A DNA stretch of 64,000 nucleotides from Sorex araneus (GCF_027595985.1 NC_073313.1:115397552-115461551), one strand, 5' to 3'; positions 8,821-20,189 are shown, numbered from the stretch's first letter. Program-made: numbers and translations. The notes: a model not told the origin generated them from the sequence alone.

Positions 8821-9235
8821 AGACATAGACCTATGAAATTGTATTCTTATATATTGATGAACAGATAAACAGGTTGCACCATGTCATGGAATGGTGTTTA
8901 CTGTCCAAAAAAGGAATGACAGCATGACACATATAAATTGAGTCTCAAATTAATTCTGGTAAATGAAAGAAGCTAGATAAAAAGAGAATTAATGCTGTGT
9001 TATTTCAGTTATATAAAATTCTGAAAAGTGAAAACTAATCTATAATGACCAGAGGCAGAAGTTACTGCCAGGAAAGAGAAAGGCAGCATAGTTCTAAAGA
9101 AGGGCATCACAAGGGGACTTTTGGGGTGAGGAAGGATATGTTCATTTTTTATTATGGTAATGGTTTCTTGGGCTCATATATATATGACATACATTTTGAC
9201 TAAATTGTTATTTAGGGACATATGTATGTATATGT

Positions 9236-9599
9236 GTAAAAGGTAAAAGAAAGCAAGAAAAATATTGTAAAAGTCAAAAGGATATCTCTGTTAGGGAGAA
9301 GCATGGAATAATTATCAGAGGAGGACATTTAAAGGACACTTAGAGGGCTCTGAGATGCTAAAAATGTTCTATTTATTGACCTATGTGGTGGTTTTTTTAG
9401 GGGGATGCTTATTTCATCATCATTCATTAGAGTATACACATAAATTTTATATATTTTTGTACATGAGTTTTATTTTACAGTAAAAAGTAAAAAAGTTTTA
9501 TTTTATTTTACAATAAAAAAGAAAAATAATAAGCAATGATTTATAAAGGTTCCTAGTGTTATGACCAATTTAAATAGCTAGAAAGAATATCAAACTAAC
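9236..9599. other. AT-rich spacer with poly(A)/TTTTA tracts
   Basis: Two imperfect copies of a TTTTATTTTACA-like run at about 9468-9520. No gene or family is recognisable. Confidence 0.5.
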
Positions 9600-9850
9600 T
9601 TGGGGACTGGAAAGAACTTTCAGGGCTTAGGGACACATGCTTCACGTCTACAAAGCATTAAGTTCAATTCTAAGCACTGAGTGCCCCCATTCCCTGGAGC
9701 ACCACTAATGTAGCCATAATGTATCCTAGCAACACTAGACCCAAGCAGCACCATACTGCTGGGTCCTAGCCAATGAACCATCCGGTCTGTTTGGAAGAGT
9801 ATCACTGAAAGTGGTCAGAACGCCCTGAGCACTGCTTGGGCGACCCTATT
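9600..9850 (+). mobile_element. A-tailed tRNA-headed SINE, long diverged copy
   Basis: TGGGGACTGGAAAGAACTTT start, AGTTCAATTCTAAGCACTGA near the B box, CCCTGAGCACTGCTTGGGCG near the end. Length about 250 bp suggests an internal insertion or two merged copies. A CA repeat replaces the A tail. Confidence 0.6.
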
Positions 9851-9851
9851 A

Positions 9852-9877
9852 GACACACACACACACACACACACACA
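9852..9877. repeat. (CA)n microsatellite at a SINE tail
   Basis: Thirteen CA units directly after the SINE body end. Confidence 0.95.
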
Positions 9878-9927
9878 AATTGACAGGAACATTTGAAAAT
9901 AGATGACGGTTGAAATAGTAAAAACTA

Positions 9928-10256
9928 TTATTGTTTGGAGTCCCCCCCCACCAAAGTCAGACCTGCTGGAAAGGAAGCATTTGATAATTTGTTTTCCATG
10001 CCTGAGAATTAAGAGATATGAGGTCGTGTGGCCACAATAGTGGCCACGAGCTTTTGGGTTTCTGTATTTAAGTATTTTAGTAACTAAGTCAAGAGAAATT
10101 TCTGCCAGAAGTTGCATCATTGCTAGCTCGTACCTCTCTGCTACATTATATTCCACATATGAGTGCAATCTTTCTATGTCTGTCTCTTTCTTTCTGACTC
10201 ATCTCACTCAACTTTCCACATGGTGATTCAATAAAAATAAATAAATTTTAAAAAAA
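9928..10256 (+). mobile_element. Short L1-tailed composite element with exact 16-bp target-site duplication
   Basis: Bounded by GAAATAGTAAAAACTA at 9912-9927 and 10257-10272. The 3' end has CTTTCCACATGGTGATTCAA, TAAAAATAAATAAATTTT and an A-rich tail, as in L1 3' ends here. The 5' two thirds (GTGGCCACAATAGTGGCCAC, an inverted repeat at about 10028-10047) is also found, diverged, at about 59100-59185. It has no L1 coding sequence. Confidence 0.7.
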
Positions 10257-10287
10257 GAAATAGTAAAAACTAACATCTTCTAAAACT

Positions 10288-10555
10288 AACAACCCTTGGA
10301 AGATAGCTCAAAGAGCTGCAGGCCTGCAGCACATGCCTTGCATGCACAAGTCCCTGGGTTTTCTCCACAGCCCTGCATGGTTCCCCAAGAACCACCCACT
10401 GCAGTCCTGCTAGATCTCAAGCACCTCTGAGTGGCCTCAGCACTACTGGCCCAAACAGCCCTGCTTCAACATGTCGAATCATTTATCCACGGGACCACAC
10501 CCCAGGCCCTGTAGCACCACTAGAGAGCCCCAACTGACCCCCCACCCCCCAAAAA
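10288..10555 (+). mobile_element. Diverged tRNA-headed SINE, possibly two merged copies
   Basis: TTGGAAGATAGCTCAAAGAG head, CCTTGCATGCACAAGTCC, GAGTGGCCTCAGCACTAC, ending in a C-rich/A-rich stretch. About 100 bp longer than a single copy. Confidence 0.55.
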
Positions 10556-11042
10556 GATCATAGTGTCTAAAAGCTGGAACGCTTCAATATCTATATTCTC
10601 TTCAATTTATGCTCATTACATAAGAAATCCCACTAACGTTCATGTCTCTGAAAACATTTGCACGCTGATAATTCTCAAATTTCACCCCTAATTTATTTCT
10701 CCTTTAACTTATAGATGCATACCTTCAGATACCAATTCACAATTATTTTACTTGAAAGTAAAAAATACATCACCAAATAATCTCCTAACATTGTATTGAT
10801 GGTTTTTGAACCATGGCTTAAAATCATAAAAATGCAATATTACTTATTTTCATTGTTATTATTTGGCATCAACCCAGAACTTGTAGTTAATGCAATAAAA
10901 TGAGAAAGCAACAAGAAAGGCAGGGAGCTGTGAATGAAAGAATTCATAAAGAGGGGAAAACATACATTATTAAGAGATTAAATTGGTTATATAGAAACAA
11001 CCAGGAAAAGCTACAAACTATTAGAACTAGTAAGAATTTTAG
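10556..11042. other. Unique-looking AT-rich sequence
   Basis: No ORF, RNA gene or repeat family is supported. Confidence 0.5.
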
Positions 11043-11190
11043 TGCAGAGAGATAGTTCAAAGGGCTGAGCATATGTTTTGCATATAGGAGGCCTGGATCC
11101 AATCTTCAAAACTGCATGGCCCTAGAATCTACACTAACTCCCAGAACCCACAGGTGTGGCCCAAACTCCCCTCTCCTCCCACACACTTAA
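11043..11190 (+). mobile_element. A-tailed tRNA-headed SINE, diverged
   Basis: GCAGAGAGATAGTTCAAAGG, TTTTGCATATAGGAGGCCTG, GGATCCAATC (B box remnant), CACAGGTGTGGCCCAAACTC. Confidence 0.75.
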
Positions 11191-11427
11191 GAACTTTAGC
11201 ATATTTCTAGGTAAAGTACCTGAATAAACATAAAAGAATAGATTCCCATCAATTAAAATTCACTAACCATTGTTATTGCAAGACAACTATGATACAAAAA
11301 CATCTACCTATGTATAAATCTTAGAGAATACTATCCACACTCTTTAAAGATAAGATGCATCATTATTGCTGCATGGCATATGAAAGAATTACCTAAAAAT
11401 TTCTGAAAAATAAGAATAAGAAAGGAA

Positions 11428-11602
11428 TGGGGACAGATAGATAGTACAGGGGTTAAGATACTTTCCTTGAACACAACAACCTTGGTTCAATTTCTGGCAC
11501 ATCATATGGGCCCTGAGCATAGATCCAGGAGTAAGACCTGAGCACTGCAAGATGTGTCCCCCAAACACTACCACACACACAAACACACACACACACACAC
11601 AA
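11428..11602 (+). mobile_element. A-tailed tRNA-headed SINE ending in a CA repeat
   Basis: GGGGACAGATAGATAGTACA, TTGGTTCAATTTCTGGCAC, CCAGGAGTAAGACCTGAGCA and GATGTGTCCCCCAAACACT, then (CA)n at 11571-11600. Confidence 0.85.
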
Positions 11603-11642
11603 AACAAGCAGTATAATAAGCTGTACTAATTTCTGATTATTT

Positions 11643-11813
11643 TGCTTTAGTTTGATTTGGAGCCACACCCAGCAGTGCTCAGGGCTTACTCCTAGCTTTG
11701 TACTCAGGGATCACTTCTGGTAGTAGTAAGGGGACCATATGGATCCAGGAATAGAGCTTGTATAAGCTATGTCCACGGCCAGCACCTTAATGGCTATATT
11801 ATCTCATTAACCT
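11643..11813 (-). mobile_element. A-tailed tRNA-headed SINE
   Basis: Plus-strand order AGCCACACCCAGCAGTGCTC, GGGCTTACTCCTAGCTTTGT, GGGGACCATATGGATCCAGG. The head end is diverged. It lies tail to tail with the copy at 11.43-11.60 kb. Confidence 0.85.
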
Positions 11814-12402
11814 AAGCTGTAATAATTTAAATATCAGGGTACTTTCACAACAAAGAAGATGAGCTGAAACCCAGAAACAGATCCTGCCATATACAGGAGC
11901 ATATTATATAATATGCAGTCATAAAACCTAATTGGAAATGACAAATAATTTAATAAATTATTGTTCGAAAAATTCAGTCTCTGGATATAAATTTAAAATT
12001 AGGCTCATCTACTATATCATCTACATATAAATTATTATGTATCATTGTATAGTATAATCACCTAAACTGAAAAAGGAAAAACTTCTACTAGGTATAAAAG
12101 AACTTAAAGAATATTGTCATGAACACAGAATAAAAATTCATGAAATATGAATGAAAGTAAAATTTACAAGGAAAAGAGTAATTACTGAAAACTGGATCTC
12201 TACATGGAACATATAGGCAAATATTGAAATATTCACTAAGCAAAAACAGAAATAATGGACAAAATATATTTATCATCATATATGTTACTGAGAAAAACAA
12301 GATTAACTAATAAACTTATAAAAGACAAAGCATCCACACTAATATTGTGGAAATTTTAATTAAAACAGCAATGAGGCATACATAACTGAAAATATTAAGA
12401 AC
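11814..12402. other. AT-rich sequence, possibly decayed L1
   Basis: The end (AAAACAGCAATGAGGCATAC, about 12363-12382) resembles the ORF2 3' end of old L1s; the rest could not be assigned. Confidence 0.35.
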
Positions 12403-12565
12403 AGATGCCAGAGAGGTAGTACAGTGGGCAAGGCACATGACTGAAACAAGTTTGATACCTGGCCCATCATATGGTTCCTCAGGCCCTGCCAAGAGTGATC
12501 GCTGAGGCCAGAGCTAAGAATAAACCCTGAGCACCACAGCTGTGGCCAAAAACCAAACCAAAACT
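12403..12565 (+). mobile_element. A-tailed tRNA-headed SINE
   Basis: GCCAGAGAGGTAGTACAGTG, GGGCAAGGCACATGACTG, CATCATATGGTTCCTCAGG, GAGTGATCGCTGAGGCCAG and ACCCTGAGCACCACAGCTG, then an A-rich end. The 12.57-12.81 kb stretch beyond it is AT-rich and unassigned. Confidence 0.85.
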
Positions 12566-12810
12566 AAAAAAATAGATAACAGCAACACTTGTGAAATTGG
12601 TGAAATGAGAACTTTGATATACAGTTGATATGGATATACTAAAGCATAAATATCTAGTTCATTATAGTACTTGACATATTTCTTGGAAGTTTTATTTCAA
12701 TGTATTTGTGTGGTGCATTATGTCACATTTTAAAAGAATGAGTCTGCGTTTGATACATTACTATAGTTACCTCAGAAACACTTTACATGCAGTTATAAAA
12801 ACCATAAATC

Positions 12811-12893
12811 TGGGACCAGAGGAATAATACAGCGAAAAGGGCACATGCCTTGCCTTGAACACCACTGGGTGTAGCCCCCAAAGCAAAATTGAA
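12811..12893 (+). mobile_element. Internally deleted tRNA-headed SINE
   Basis: Head GGGACCAGAGGAATAATACA and TGCCTTGCC pass straight to GAACACCACTGGGTGTAGCC, so the B-box region and most of the body are absent. Confidence 0.75.
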
Positions 12894-13115
12894 CAGGATA
12901 CTTAGGGGCACTAACTCCCAAGCAGTCAAAAATCTACATATAACTTATAGTTGCTTAGATAGATATATATCTATGTGGTGGGGGGAGGGGGGCGAGCACA
13001 CATGTGTGTCCAAATCCGTAAGTGCAGAAAACACAGGAATATCCACATATAAGAATATAAGAGGACATATGAAATTCAAACTCATATTGTTCGAGAATAA
13101 ACTATACATATGAAT
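12894..13115 (-). mobile_element. Tigger/pogo-like DNA transposon fossil (tentative)
   Basis: GGATACTTAGGGGCACTAAC, AAGCAGTCAAAAATCTACAT and AACTTATAG, then ATCCACATATAAG, AAATTCAAACTCATATTGTT and CGAG, resemble the terminal part of mammalian Tigger elements. A short G-rich insertion (12975-13000) interrupts it. Identification is from memory of the family, without alignment. Confidence 0.45.
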
Positions 13116-13871
13116 ATAATAATACATTTTTATGAAGTTTTGTAGCCCCAAAACTGCTTATGCAAACATATGTAACAAAAGTATAAAATTTTGGATTGGG
13201 AAGTCACAAAAATTTAGTATCTTCCTGTGGGGTGGAATGGGATTATGAAGAGAAACAAAGATATCCATATTCATATATGATGTTGTTAATATTTGTTATT
13301 TCCAGAGGATGACTACGTAGAAAGTTTCAATTTTATTCTTCACAGTTGTGTGTATGTTTCTATGTGTATGTGTGTAAATATGACCTAAAAGCATACTTCA
13401 CACTAGTCTCTGATACCAGCCTGGGGGCTATAATATCTCTTTCTTTATTCTGTTAAACCATTTGTCTCTCTTCTCTCATATTTCCCAAATAAAATTATGT
13501 AACCTCAGAAAAAGAGAGAGAGAAATATCACCCAATCAAATAGTAACAAAAAAATACATTAACTAGTCGAACTTTAGCCCAAATTCTCACTGTCTAAGAA
13601 ATTCAAATGCATCTCTGGTTTCAACTTAGTTATACTTTTGAAATGTTTTACATATGCTTTTTCACTTATGAGCATTCCCAACCAGACTGTCTTTTGGATT
13701 TAGCTTATCATCATTTCCTAAAGTTAGTGATATTAAATAATCTGCCCAAGATGAATATATTTGAATCCAGTCTGTGTGACAGGTGTTCTAAATCTTACCA
13801 CATTCTACTAACAAAGGATTGTAGCTATATAAAATCTAATAACAAAATTTATTATTTCATTTTAGTATTTC
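13116..13871. other. Unassigned AT-rich sequence
   Basis: Contains a short GT-rich stretch (13345-13378) and an AGAGAGAG run near 13513. A 89-codon frame at 13607 has no recognisable domain or coding signature and I do not call it. Confidence 0.5.
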
Positions 13872-14005
13872 CATAGGTTTGTATATAGCCATGCCCAGCA
13901 GTTCTCCGGATTCCTTCCCAGCTGTTCTCAGGGGATCATTTGGTGCCAGCATTAGAGCCTCCGCCTCCAGCATAGAAATCCTATGTTCCAGCCCCCTGAG
14001 GTATC
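13872..14005 (-). mobile_element. A-tailed tRNA-headed SINE, diverged
   Basis: Plus-strand order CATGCCCAGCAGTTCTCCGG, CTGTTCTCAGGGGATCATTT, GGTGCCAGCATTAGAGCC. Confidence 0.65.
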
Positions 14006-14639
14006 TTCCAACTGCCACTTTTCTGAAGGCTTTTGTTGTATACATTGGAACTCAGAATTCTACTGCCTCAGGAGGTGTTCATTTGCCTCAGATTAAGTCC
14101 CATATCTCACCTCACGTTTGGTTGATCTTAAGATTTTTTTGTTAGAATACTTTTAGGTTTACAGCAAACTTGAGAGGAAGGTACAGGAATTTTCTACACA
14201 GTCTTTGCTTCTGCATATTCCATAGCTTTAGATGTAAACAAATACCTCATACCAGAGTGGTACATTTGTACAACAGATGATGCTACATTGACACATCAGA
14301 TCACAATCACCCAACATCCATAGTTAGCCTTAGGATTCATTCTGTGAATCAATGTGTAATGATAAGCACCCAGCATTATGAATCAGTAAAGACTACTTTT
14401 ATTTCCCTAAAACTGCTCTGTACTCAACCAATTTATCCTCTCACCAACCCATAGCCCTATTTCCTGGCAATCCCTGATCTGTTCATCCCTTACTTTCACA
14501 TTTCCTAAACTCTTTTATTGTTGGAATCACATTATAGCCCTTTCATATGGCTTCTGCTGCTTATTAAATGCACCAAATAGTCTTCCATGTCTTTTATCTC
14601 ATATTTTGCTGTGCTGTTGTCTTTAATTGAGGTCAAAAC

Positions 14640-14800
14640 CAGAAGGGCTGGGAGGTGCAGGAAGTCCAGTGGCACTCCCTATGATGCTCACTCAGCAATC
14701 AGTGTGGGCCTGAGAGCTTGGTGTTCAGGGGGGGCATTTGGTTCTAGGGATCAAACTCAATGTCTCACAAATCCTAGAACAAAGTTGTCTATTAACAGTC
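14640..14800 (-). mobile_element. Diverged SINE inside L1
   Basis: GATGCTCACTCAGCAATCAG, GGGGGCATTTGGTTCTAGGG and GATCAAACTCAATGTCTCAC follow the inverted A-tailed SINE order; ends are unclear. Confidence 0.55.
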
Positions 14801-14899
14801 AAAAGCATATTTTCATGTGGTCATGAATTTTCAGCTCCCTTCAATAAATACAAAGGAGCACAATTGCTGGTTCATATGGGAAGAATGTATCTAGTATTT

Positions 14900-15067
14900 T
14901 GAGGGTGGTGGAGAGGCATAGAAAGTGATGCTCAGGGCTTACTCCTGGCTCTTGACTCAGGAATTACTCCTGCCAGTGCTTGGGGACCATTTGGGATGCT
15001 GGGAATAGAACCCAAAGCAGCTGTGTACAAGGCAAGTACCCTGCCCACTGTAGTATCTCTCTGGACT
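14900..15067 (-). mobile_element. A-tailed tRNA-headed SINE inside L1
   Basis: GATGCTCAGGGCTTACTCCT, GGAATTACTCCTGCCAGTGC, GGGGACCATTTGGGATGCTG and AAGGCAAGTACCCTGCCCAC, complete and little diverged. Confidence 0.9.
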
Positions 15068-15192
15068 CAAGTGAGTCTAATTTTTAAAGAAACTACCAAC
15101 TCTATTCTAGAGATACATTTTCTATGATTCCCAGCAACGTCTAAGAGCTCCTATTTGAGGGCAAGAGGATGCCTCAATGACAAAAGATGTCC

Positions 15193-15335
15193 ATCTTGGG
15201 CTGTACAGGGGTTAAGACACTTGCTTTCATTGCATCATAGCCAGGTATGATTCCTGGCAGAGAAATAGTTCCCTGAGCACAGAGTCAGGAACTACCTCTC
15301 AACACCACCAGGTGTGACCTAAACCCACCATCTCT
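15193..15335 (+). mobile_element. A-tailed tRNA-headed SINE inside L1
   Basis: TTGGGCTGTACAGGGGTTAA, CCAGGTATGATTCCTGGCA, GAGCACAGAGTCAGGAACTA and ACCACCAGGTGTGACCTAAA. Confidence 0.85.
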
Positions 15336-16255
15336 TTCCAAAAAGTGTCTGCTTTGAAAGCATTATCCAAAAGGTTCCAAGATCTGTAACAAAGGGTATA
15401 ACACCTAATGTGTTCGTAAGTATCACACCATGGCTAGTAGTGTGTATGAAGACCAGAGCAATACCTGGAGACTTCAATAACTGGAATTGTGTGCAAACAC
15501 CACAACTAAATGAGAGCAACCTCAGTGAACACCATGATCATAATAACAAACTGTATGTGAAACACTGCCCCCCACTGCAAGACATCACAACAATAACACC
15601 AGACATAAAGTGAATGGGGGAAGAGTTTTTATTGCTCTACATTCTCACCAGCATTTAGTAGTCATTCAAATTTTGGCCATTCTAATGGCATATAGTACTA
15701 GTTCATTGTTGCATTTCCATGATGACATATAACCTAGAACATCCTTTCAAATGCTATTTGCTCTCTGTATAGCTTCTTTGGCAAGGTGTCTGGCCTATTT
15801 TTAGATGATCTCTAGCCTATTTTTAAATCACATTTTTTTATTACTGAGATTTTTTAGTAATATGTTTTTGAATAACGCTCCTTTATTGCATGAATCTTTT
15901 GCAAATATTTTCTCTAAGTCAGTCTGACTTTTAAAAATTCTCTTGTCTTTTGCAGAGCAGAACTTTTTAATTTTAACAAAGCTCAACTTATCAATTTATT
16001 TCTTTCATGGGTCATGCCTCAGCTATTGTATTTTAAAAGTCATTCTTATACTCAAGGACAAATAGATTTCCTCTAAGTTATCTTCCAGTATTATAGTTTT
16101 GCTTCTCACATTTACTGTGATCCATTTTCAGTTCACTTTTATGATAGGTGTACAAGCCTTTGCCTAGATTCATTAATTTTTTGCATACAGCTATCGAGTT
16201 GTCCCAGCACCATTTGTTGAAGAGACTTTCTTTGCTTTACGCTATTGGATTAGGG

Positions 16256-16564
16256 AAGAATTAATGACTATATATAAACTATTTTAACTCTCCAAATGAA
16301 AATGATGAAAATGAGTTTAAACCACCATGAAGAAAGAGAAACGATGAGAGCAATAAGACTTAGAAGAGAGTGTATCTGAAAATGAATGCTGTTTTTTGCA
16401 CTCATCACAAGTATAAGGATGATGTAAAGGAAACGCCCATAAGCAGGAGTAACCTCTCAAAAGCATAGGGAAAATGTGTTGCTTTACAGGTTGTTAACTA
16501 AGATACTGTAAGAGACATATTCAACATAGTCCTATAACAACTAGATGCCCTACCTGCTGTACAA
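16256..16564. other. Unassigned A-rich sequence
   Basis: Purine-rich stretch around 16300-16400; no gene or known family recognised. Confidence 0.5.
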
Positions 16565-16740
16565 TCTTTCTGCCCCTATATTTAAAAAATATTCTAAAGT
16601 AAATTTAGATATACAGAAAAGCTGAAAAAATAGTTCAAGAGTTACCACATACTCTTCACTTAGTTTCTTCTAGGGTTAATATGCAGCACTGACCATTTGC
16701 ACAATATTATTAGAAAAAATAAAGATATCAATGACTACAA
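16565..16740. mobile_element. Old repeat fragment, pair with 17268-17420
   Basis: CCTATATTTAAAAAATATTC, then a GCAGAAAAGGT-like segment, ACTCTTCACTTAGTTTCTTC and TTTGCACAATATTATTAG, recur in the same order at 17268-17420. Probably an old L1 3'UTR, but orientation is uncertain. Confidence 0.5.
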
Positions 16741-16764
16741 AAAATTAAAGCAGATGCATCTTGG

Positions 16765-16860
16765 GAAGGCCTACTGAGTTCTATATTCCTCAGTGGAGCA
16801 TGGAACCAGGAGTAAGTCCTGAGCATTGCTAAGTGTGGCCTCTAAACAAAAATCAAAACA
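16765..16860 (+). mobile_element. 5'-truncated A-tailed SINE
   Basis: GGAACCAGGAGTAAGTCCTG, AGCATTGCTAAGTGTGGCC and an A-rich end; no head. Confidence 0.7.
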
Positions 16861-17140
16861 AGCAAGCTAACATAACAAACTGACTAACAAAACTAACAAT
16901 ATCCTTAAACAATAACAAAGTAGATGTTTTATAATGATGCATACCTGAAACTTACATGTTATAATACAGTAGGTATTTCATAGGTCATACAATTTAAAAC
17001 AACAGAAAAGTTCAAACAATTTTGAGATTATTTACTGTACAAATCAGTCAATGGTGGTTCATTATGGCATTGCGGATATTTTGTTGATGCATTTATATAT
17101 ATACATATATTTATACATATATATACACACATATACATTT

Positions 17141-17268
17141 GGGGTATATACAAGGAGCTGCTCAGGACTTACTTCTGGCTCTGTGCACAAGGCTACTACT
17201 GGCAGGGCTCAGGGGACCACATGCAGGACCAACAAGTGCCATATCCACTCACTATTTCTCCAGGCCCT
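17141..17268 (-). mobile_element. A-tailed SINE, truncated, next to a TATA/CACA tract
   Basis: GAGCTGCTCAGGACTTACTT, CAGGGCTCAGGGGACCACAT and TATTTCTCCAGGCCC. A (TA)n/(CA)n tract at 17088-17137 precedes it. Confidence 0.75.
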
Positions 17269-17420
17269 ATATTTTTATAAAATTATTCTGAAATAAATTT
17301 TGACATGCAGAAAAGGTACAAAAATAGTTCCAGGTTTCCACAAACTCTTCACTTTGTTTCTTCTATGATTAATATGAGCACTTAAGAGCACTAGTAAATT
17401 AACATTTGCACAGTATTATT
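17268..17420. mobile_element. Old repeat fragment, second copy of the 16.57-kb sequence
   Basis: Homologous by eye to 16565-16740, with an extra ~25 bp near 17380. The continuing stretch to 17530 is unassigned. Confidence 0.5.
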
Positions 17421-17554
17421 AGGAAAAAATAAAGACCTCATCTGGATCTCACTGCTTCCTTCATGAACCCCTTTTTACCTGAATTCCACACTGCATTGAT
17501 TTACCCACCATATTTCCTTATTCACCTCTGAATTATGAAAATCATTTTTAAGAT

Positions 17555-17779
17555 TTTATAATTGAATCACTGTGAGATAAATCTTTACAAAGCTGTCATA
17601 ATTTGGTTTCAGTCATACAGTGTTTCAATACCCATCCCTCCACCAGTGTACATTTCCCAGCACCAGTGTCCCCAGTTTCCCTCCCATCAATTTCTCCCCC
17701 ACCACCACCACCCCCAGCCTACCTCTATGGCAGGCATTTTTCTTCTAACTCTCTCTCCCTCTGTCTCTCTCTGTCTCTT

Positions 17780-17831
<52 letters not shown>

Positions 17832-17930
17832 ACACACACACATACACACACACTTTCATTTTGGGCATTGTGGTTTGCAGTACAGATACTGAAAGGTTTC
17901 CTTTCACACTAGTTTATTTTTCAGTTATTT
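17555..17930 (-). mobile_element. L1 3'UTR fragment with an expanded internal CT/GA repeat
   Basis: Plus strand starts with ATTGAATCACTGTGAGATAA, CAGTCATACAGTGTTTCAAT, CCATCCCTCCACCAGTGTAC and CAGCACCAGTGTCCCCAG, the inverted L1 3' terminus. Then comes a (CT)n run at 17745-17830 and (CA)n at 17831-17852. Two other copies (30.74 and 57.41 kb) carry a GA run at the same place. Confidence 0.8.
17745..17852. repeat. (CT)n followed by (CA)n
   Basis: About 85 bp of CT-rich repeat passing directly into about 11 CA-like units, inside the L1 3'UTR fragment. Confidence 0.95.
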
Positions 17931-17965
17931 TGTAGAATTGATGAGATAATGATTTTGTAGAATTG

Positions 17966-18385
17966 ATGTCCCCCTTCTTGAATAAGGGAAAGAGGCCCCT
18001 AGCTCCCCTGCCTCCATCAAGAAGAGCCAAGCTGCTGGATACAAAAAAAAAAGACTGTAAGAAACAGAAAGATATTATCAGATGTATGTAGGATATCCTC
18101 GAGATATTCCCCTCCCTTGTGACTCTGTAAAAAAAAGGCTCAAAGTGTCCTTAAAATCGTGTTGATTCTGCTTTGCAAGTAATATGCTTAGAAATTTCTG
18201 CTACTGTACTCTCTAGTCTGATGCCTGCAAATCCCCATGCTCCATCAGACATTCTACAAAACTGAGCTTTTGTTCGGGCCCCAGTTCAAAACAGTGCAAG
18301 CTCGTTGGGTCTGCCCTGGTATGAATAAATCCTCCTTCTAAAGTTTTGCGAGGGTTTGGTGTTTCCCAATCAGACTGGACCAAAT
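17966..18385 (+). mobile_element. Solo LTR of an endogenous retrovirus
   Basis: No internal retroviral sequence lies on either side. Order and composition are LTR-like: a purine-rich 5' part beginning TGTCCCCC, AAACTGAGCTTTTGTTCGGG, GCCCCAGTTCAAAACAGTGC, CTCGTTGGGTCTGCCC, the polyadenylation signal TGAATAAATCC, then GCGAGGGTTTGGTGTTTCCC. Exact ends and target duplication were not resolved. Confidence 0.6.
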
Positions 18386-18389
18386 CCTG

Positions 18390-20189
18390 CAACAGAATAT
18401 CCTTCACCTTGGCTATCTATGATGTTTTTTCACTAATAAATTGAAACTATGTATTTCGGGAGAACCACCACAAAGGTACGATTATACCTTACTCAGTGTG
18501 CCATAGCAGGATGTTTATTTGTGTTTATGTCTTTTTACTTTTGACATTAACCTAGATCACTTGACTAATGTAATGTCAGCCTGTTATCTCTTCTGTAATG
18601 CTACTATTGTTGTCTTTTAAGCTATAAATATATAAGAGGAGGTACTTTAAGACTATACAAATATGTAGCTTCACTGGCAAACATTGCCCATTAACATTAG
18701 CATATTTCAGTAAATCTTTAGAACAACAATTATTATGTCAATGATCTATTTGTGATTTTCAATTATACTTTTTCAGATTTGTCAAGAAAAGTGGATCCTT
18801 AATCAGTTATTTATGTCACTACAGACTCACAAATACTTATTTCATTCTATTACCATACAATAATATTGTTCTTTATTTTTATTGTTCAACTTATCCCAAC
18901 TGCGATGAAGATCTATAATTAAAGCCTTATATTACATGTTGCCTTGACATCTGGCCAAATTAGGAGGGCAACAAATGGCCTAATCACAGGAGCACTACTT
19001 CATTCAATTTCTGCAGGTAAATTTCCTAGTCAAACAAATCTCCTTATCAAGAAAACCAAACACAGTGCTGTTTCTCCCCAGGTAATGGGCTTTAGTTCCC
19101 TGCCTCGTATGGGAATTTTCAAAATAGTCAATCTTCCTCCTGCAGGAAGCAAGAGTTATCTTACCCTGCTTGATATTTCAAAGCCTGTTCCCACAGCCCG
19201 TGTTTGTTCACTATGTTCCCAAGTACAAATCTCTTGTGTCCTTTGTGACATGTGATACTTGGCTAGTCGGGGCTATGAGTACTAAAATGCATTTTTATCG
19301 GTTTCATCTCTTCAGTGTTGGGTATCATGTATTTGACCATCCCCGGAACCTTGGGTCACTAACAGGGTGAAAGAAGGAAATTAAACACTAACAGGGTGAA
19401 AAGAAGGAAATCGAGCCATTGGGAGTTATTTCAGCTTGTTTCTGTACCCTTTTAACCTGAATAAAGGGTTGATTCTTTGATAAATCAAAGAAAACAAGGA
19501 ATAAGACCGAAGCATAATATGATGTCAGTGATGAAGTGCTGCTTTGCCTTTTACAAAAGAAAAACACACAACCAAAGTCGTTTTCCCTAAAGATTATTGC
19601 TCAGTTCCTAAAGTTGTGACATTATTGTTTCAATGTCTACTATAATAATTTTCATTTTTCACAGTTTAACAATAATTCTCAAATGACTTTTTTACAGTAT
19701 TTTTCAATCAAAGCTTCCAAGAATGTGCTAGACATTTTTATCGTATAAAGCCGACTACTAACAATCCTGTTTGCAACATGGTAGGAATTTCATGCATATA
19801 TTCCACTAAATTTCTGTATAGTCCACATATTTTTGCCTGCCCATGTAAAGCCCTGTTATAATAATGGTAAATCACATAAAATCATATATAGCAAACTTCA
19901 TTTAACGAGCTATAAACTCAGAGAGCATCATTCATTTTTAGGAAACAGTAGCAGGACACAAAAGAGAACACAAATATTTCTACTACAAAGATAAGTGTTT
20001 TTTTTTGTTTTCCAAGTAAAACAAAACTTGACAAAAAAAACCAGGATTATTTCAAATTGTATTCATAAAAGAGGTAAATCATAGATGGTCTTACCAACTT
20101 AAATCAGGTACAGTTAGTTATATTGTCTTTTGTGGGGGACACCTGTTTTGTTAAAAATGTATTTAACTCTTGCTTCGTCTTGGCTGTTG
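18390..20189. other. Unique-looking AT-rich stretch
   Basis: 1.8 kb without recognised genes. One tandem pair, CACTAACAGGGTGAAAGAAG at about 19361 and its near copy at about 19387, followed by TGAATAAAGGGTTGATTC (about 19459), might be the end of an old LTR. The rest is featureless. Confidence 0.45.

Larger units (their letters stand above)
7880..9235 (+). mobile_element. Old L1, 3' end of ORF2 plus 3'UTR, split by three SINEs
   Basis: Segments 7880-8111, 8352-8450 and 8821-9235 read in order like the 3' end of an old mammalian L1: ACTGCAACTCAAAACTAAAAATGAGATTC..., TAATGCTAAAATT, then AAAGGACTAATCATA, GAACAGTCCTACACTG, and later GATGAACAGATAAACAGGTTG, GAATGACAGCATGACACA, GTAAATGAAAGAAGCTAGA, ATTTCAGTTATATAAAATTCT. 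No coding potential remains. Confidence 0.7.
14105..16255 (-). mobile_element. Old L1 3' half (ORF2 C-terminus to 3'UTR), split by several SINEs
   Basis: Read on the plus strand the inverted order is that of a mammalian L1M 3' end: TTTTAGGTTTACAGCAAACT, AGAGTGGTACATTTGTACAA, ACATTGACACATCAGATCAC, CCCTGATCTGTTCATCCC, GGAGCACAATTGCTGGTTCA, ACATTCTCACCAGCATTTAG, TTTGGCCATTCTAATGGCAT, TTTTGCAAATATTTTCTCTA, CTTTTGCAGAGCAGAACTTT and CAGCACCATTTGTTGAAGAG. Coding capacity is destroyed. Inserts: 14640-14800, 14900-15067, 15193-15335, and an unidentified piece at 15400-15610. Confidence 0.85.
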
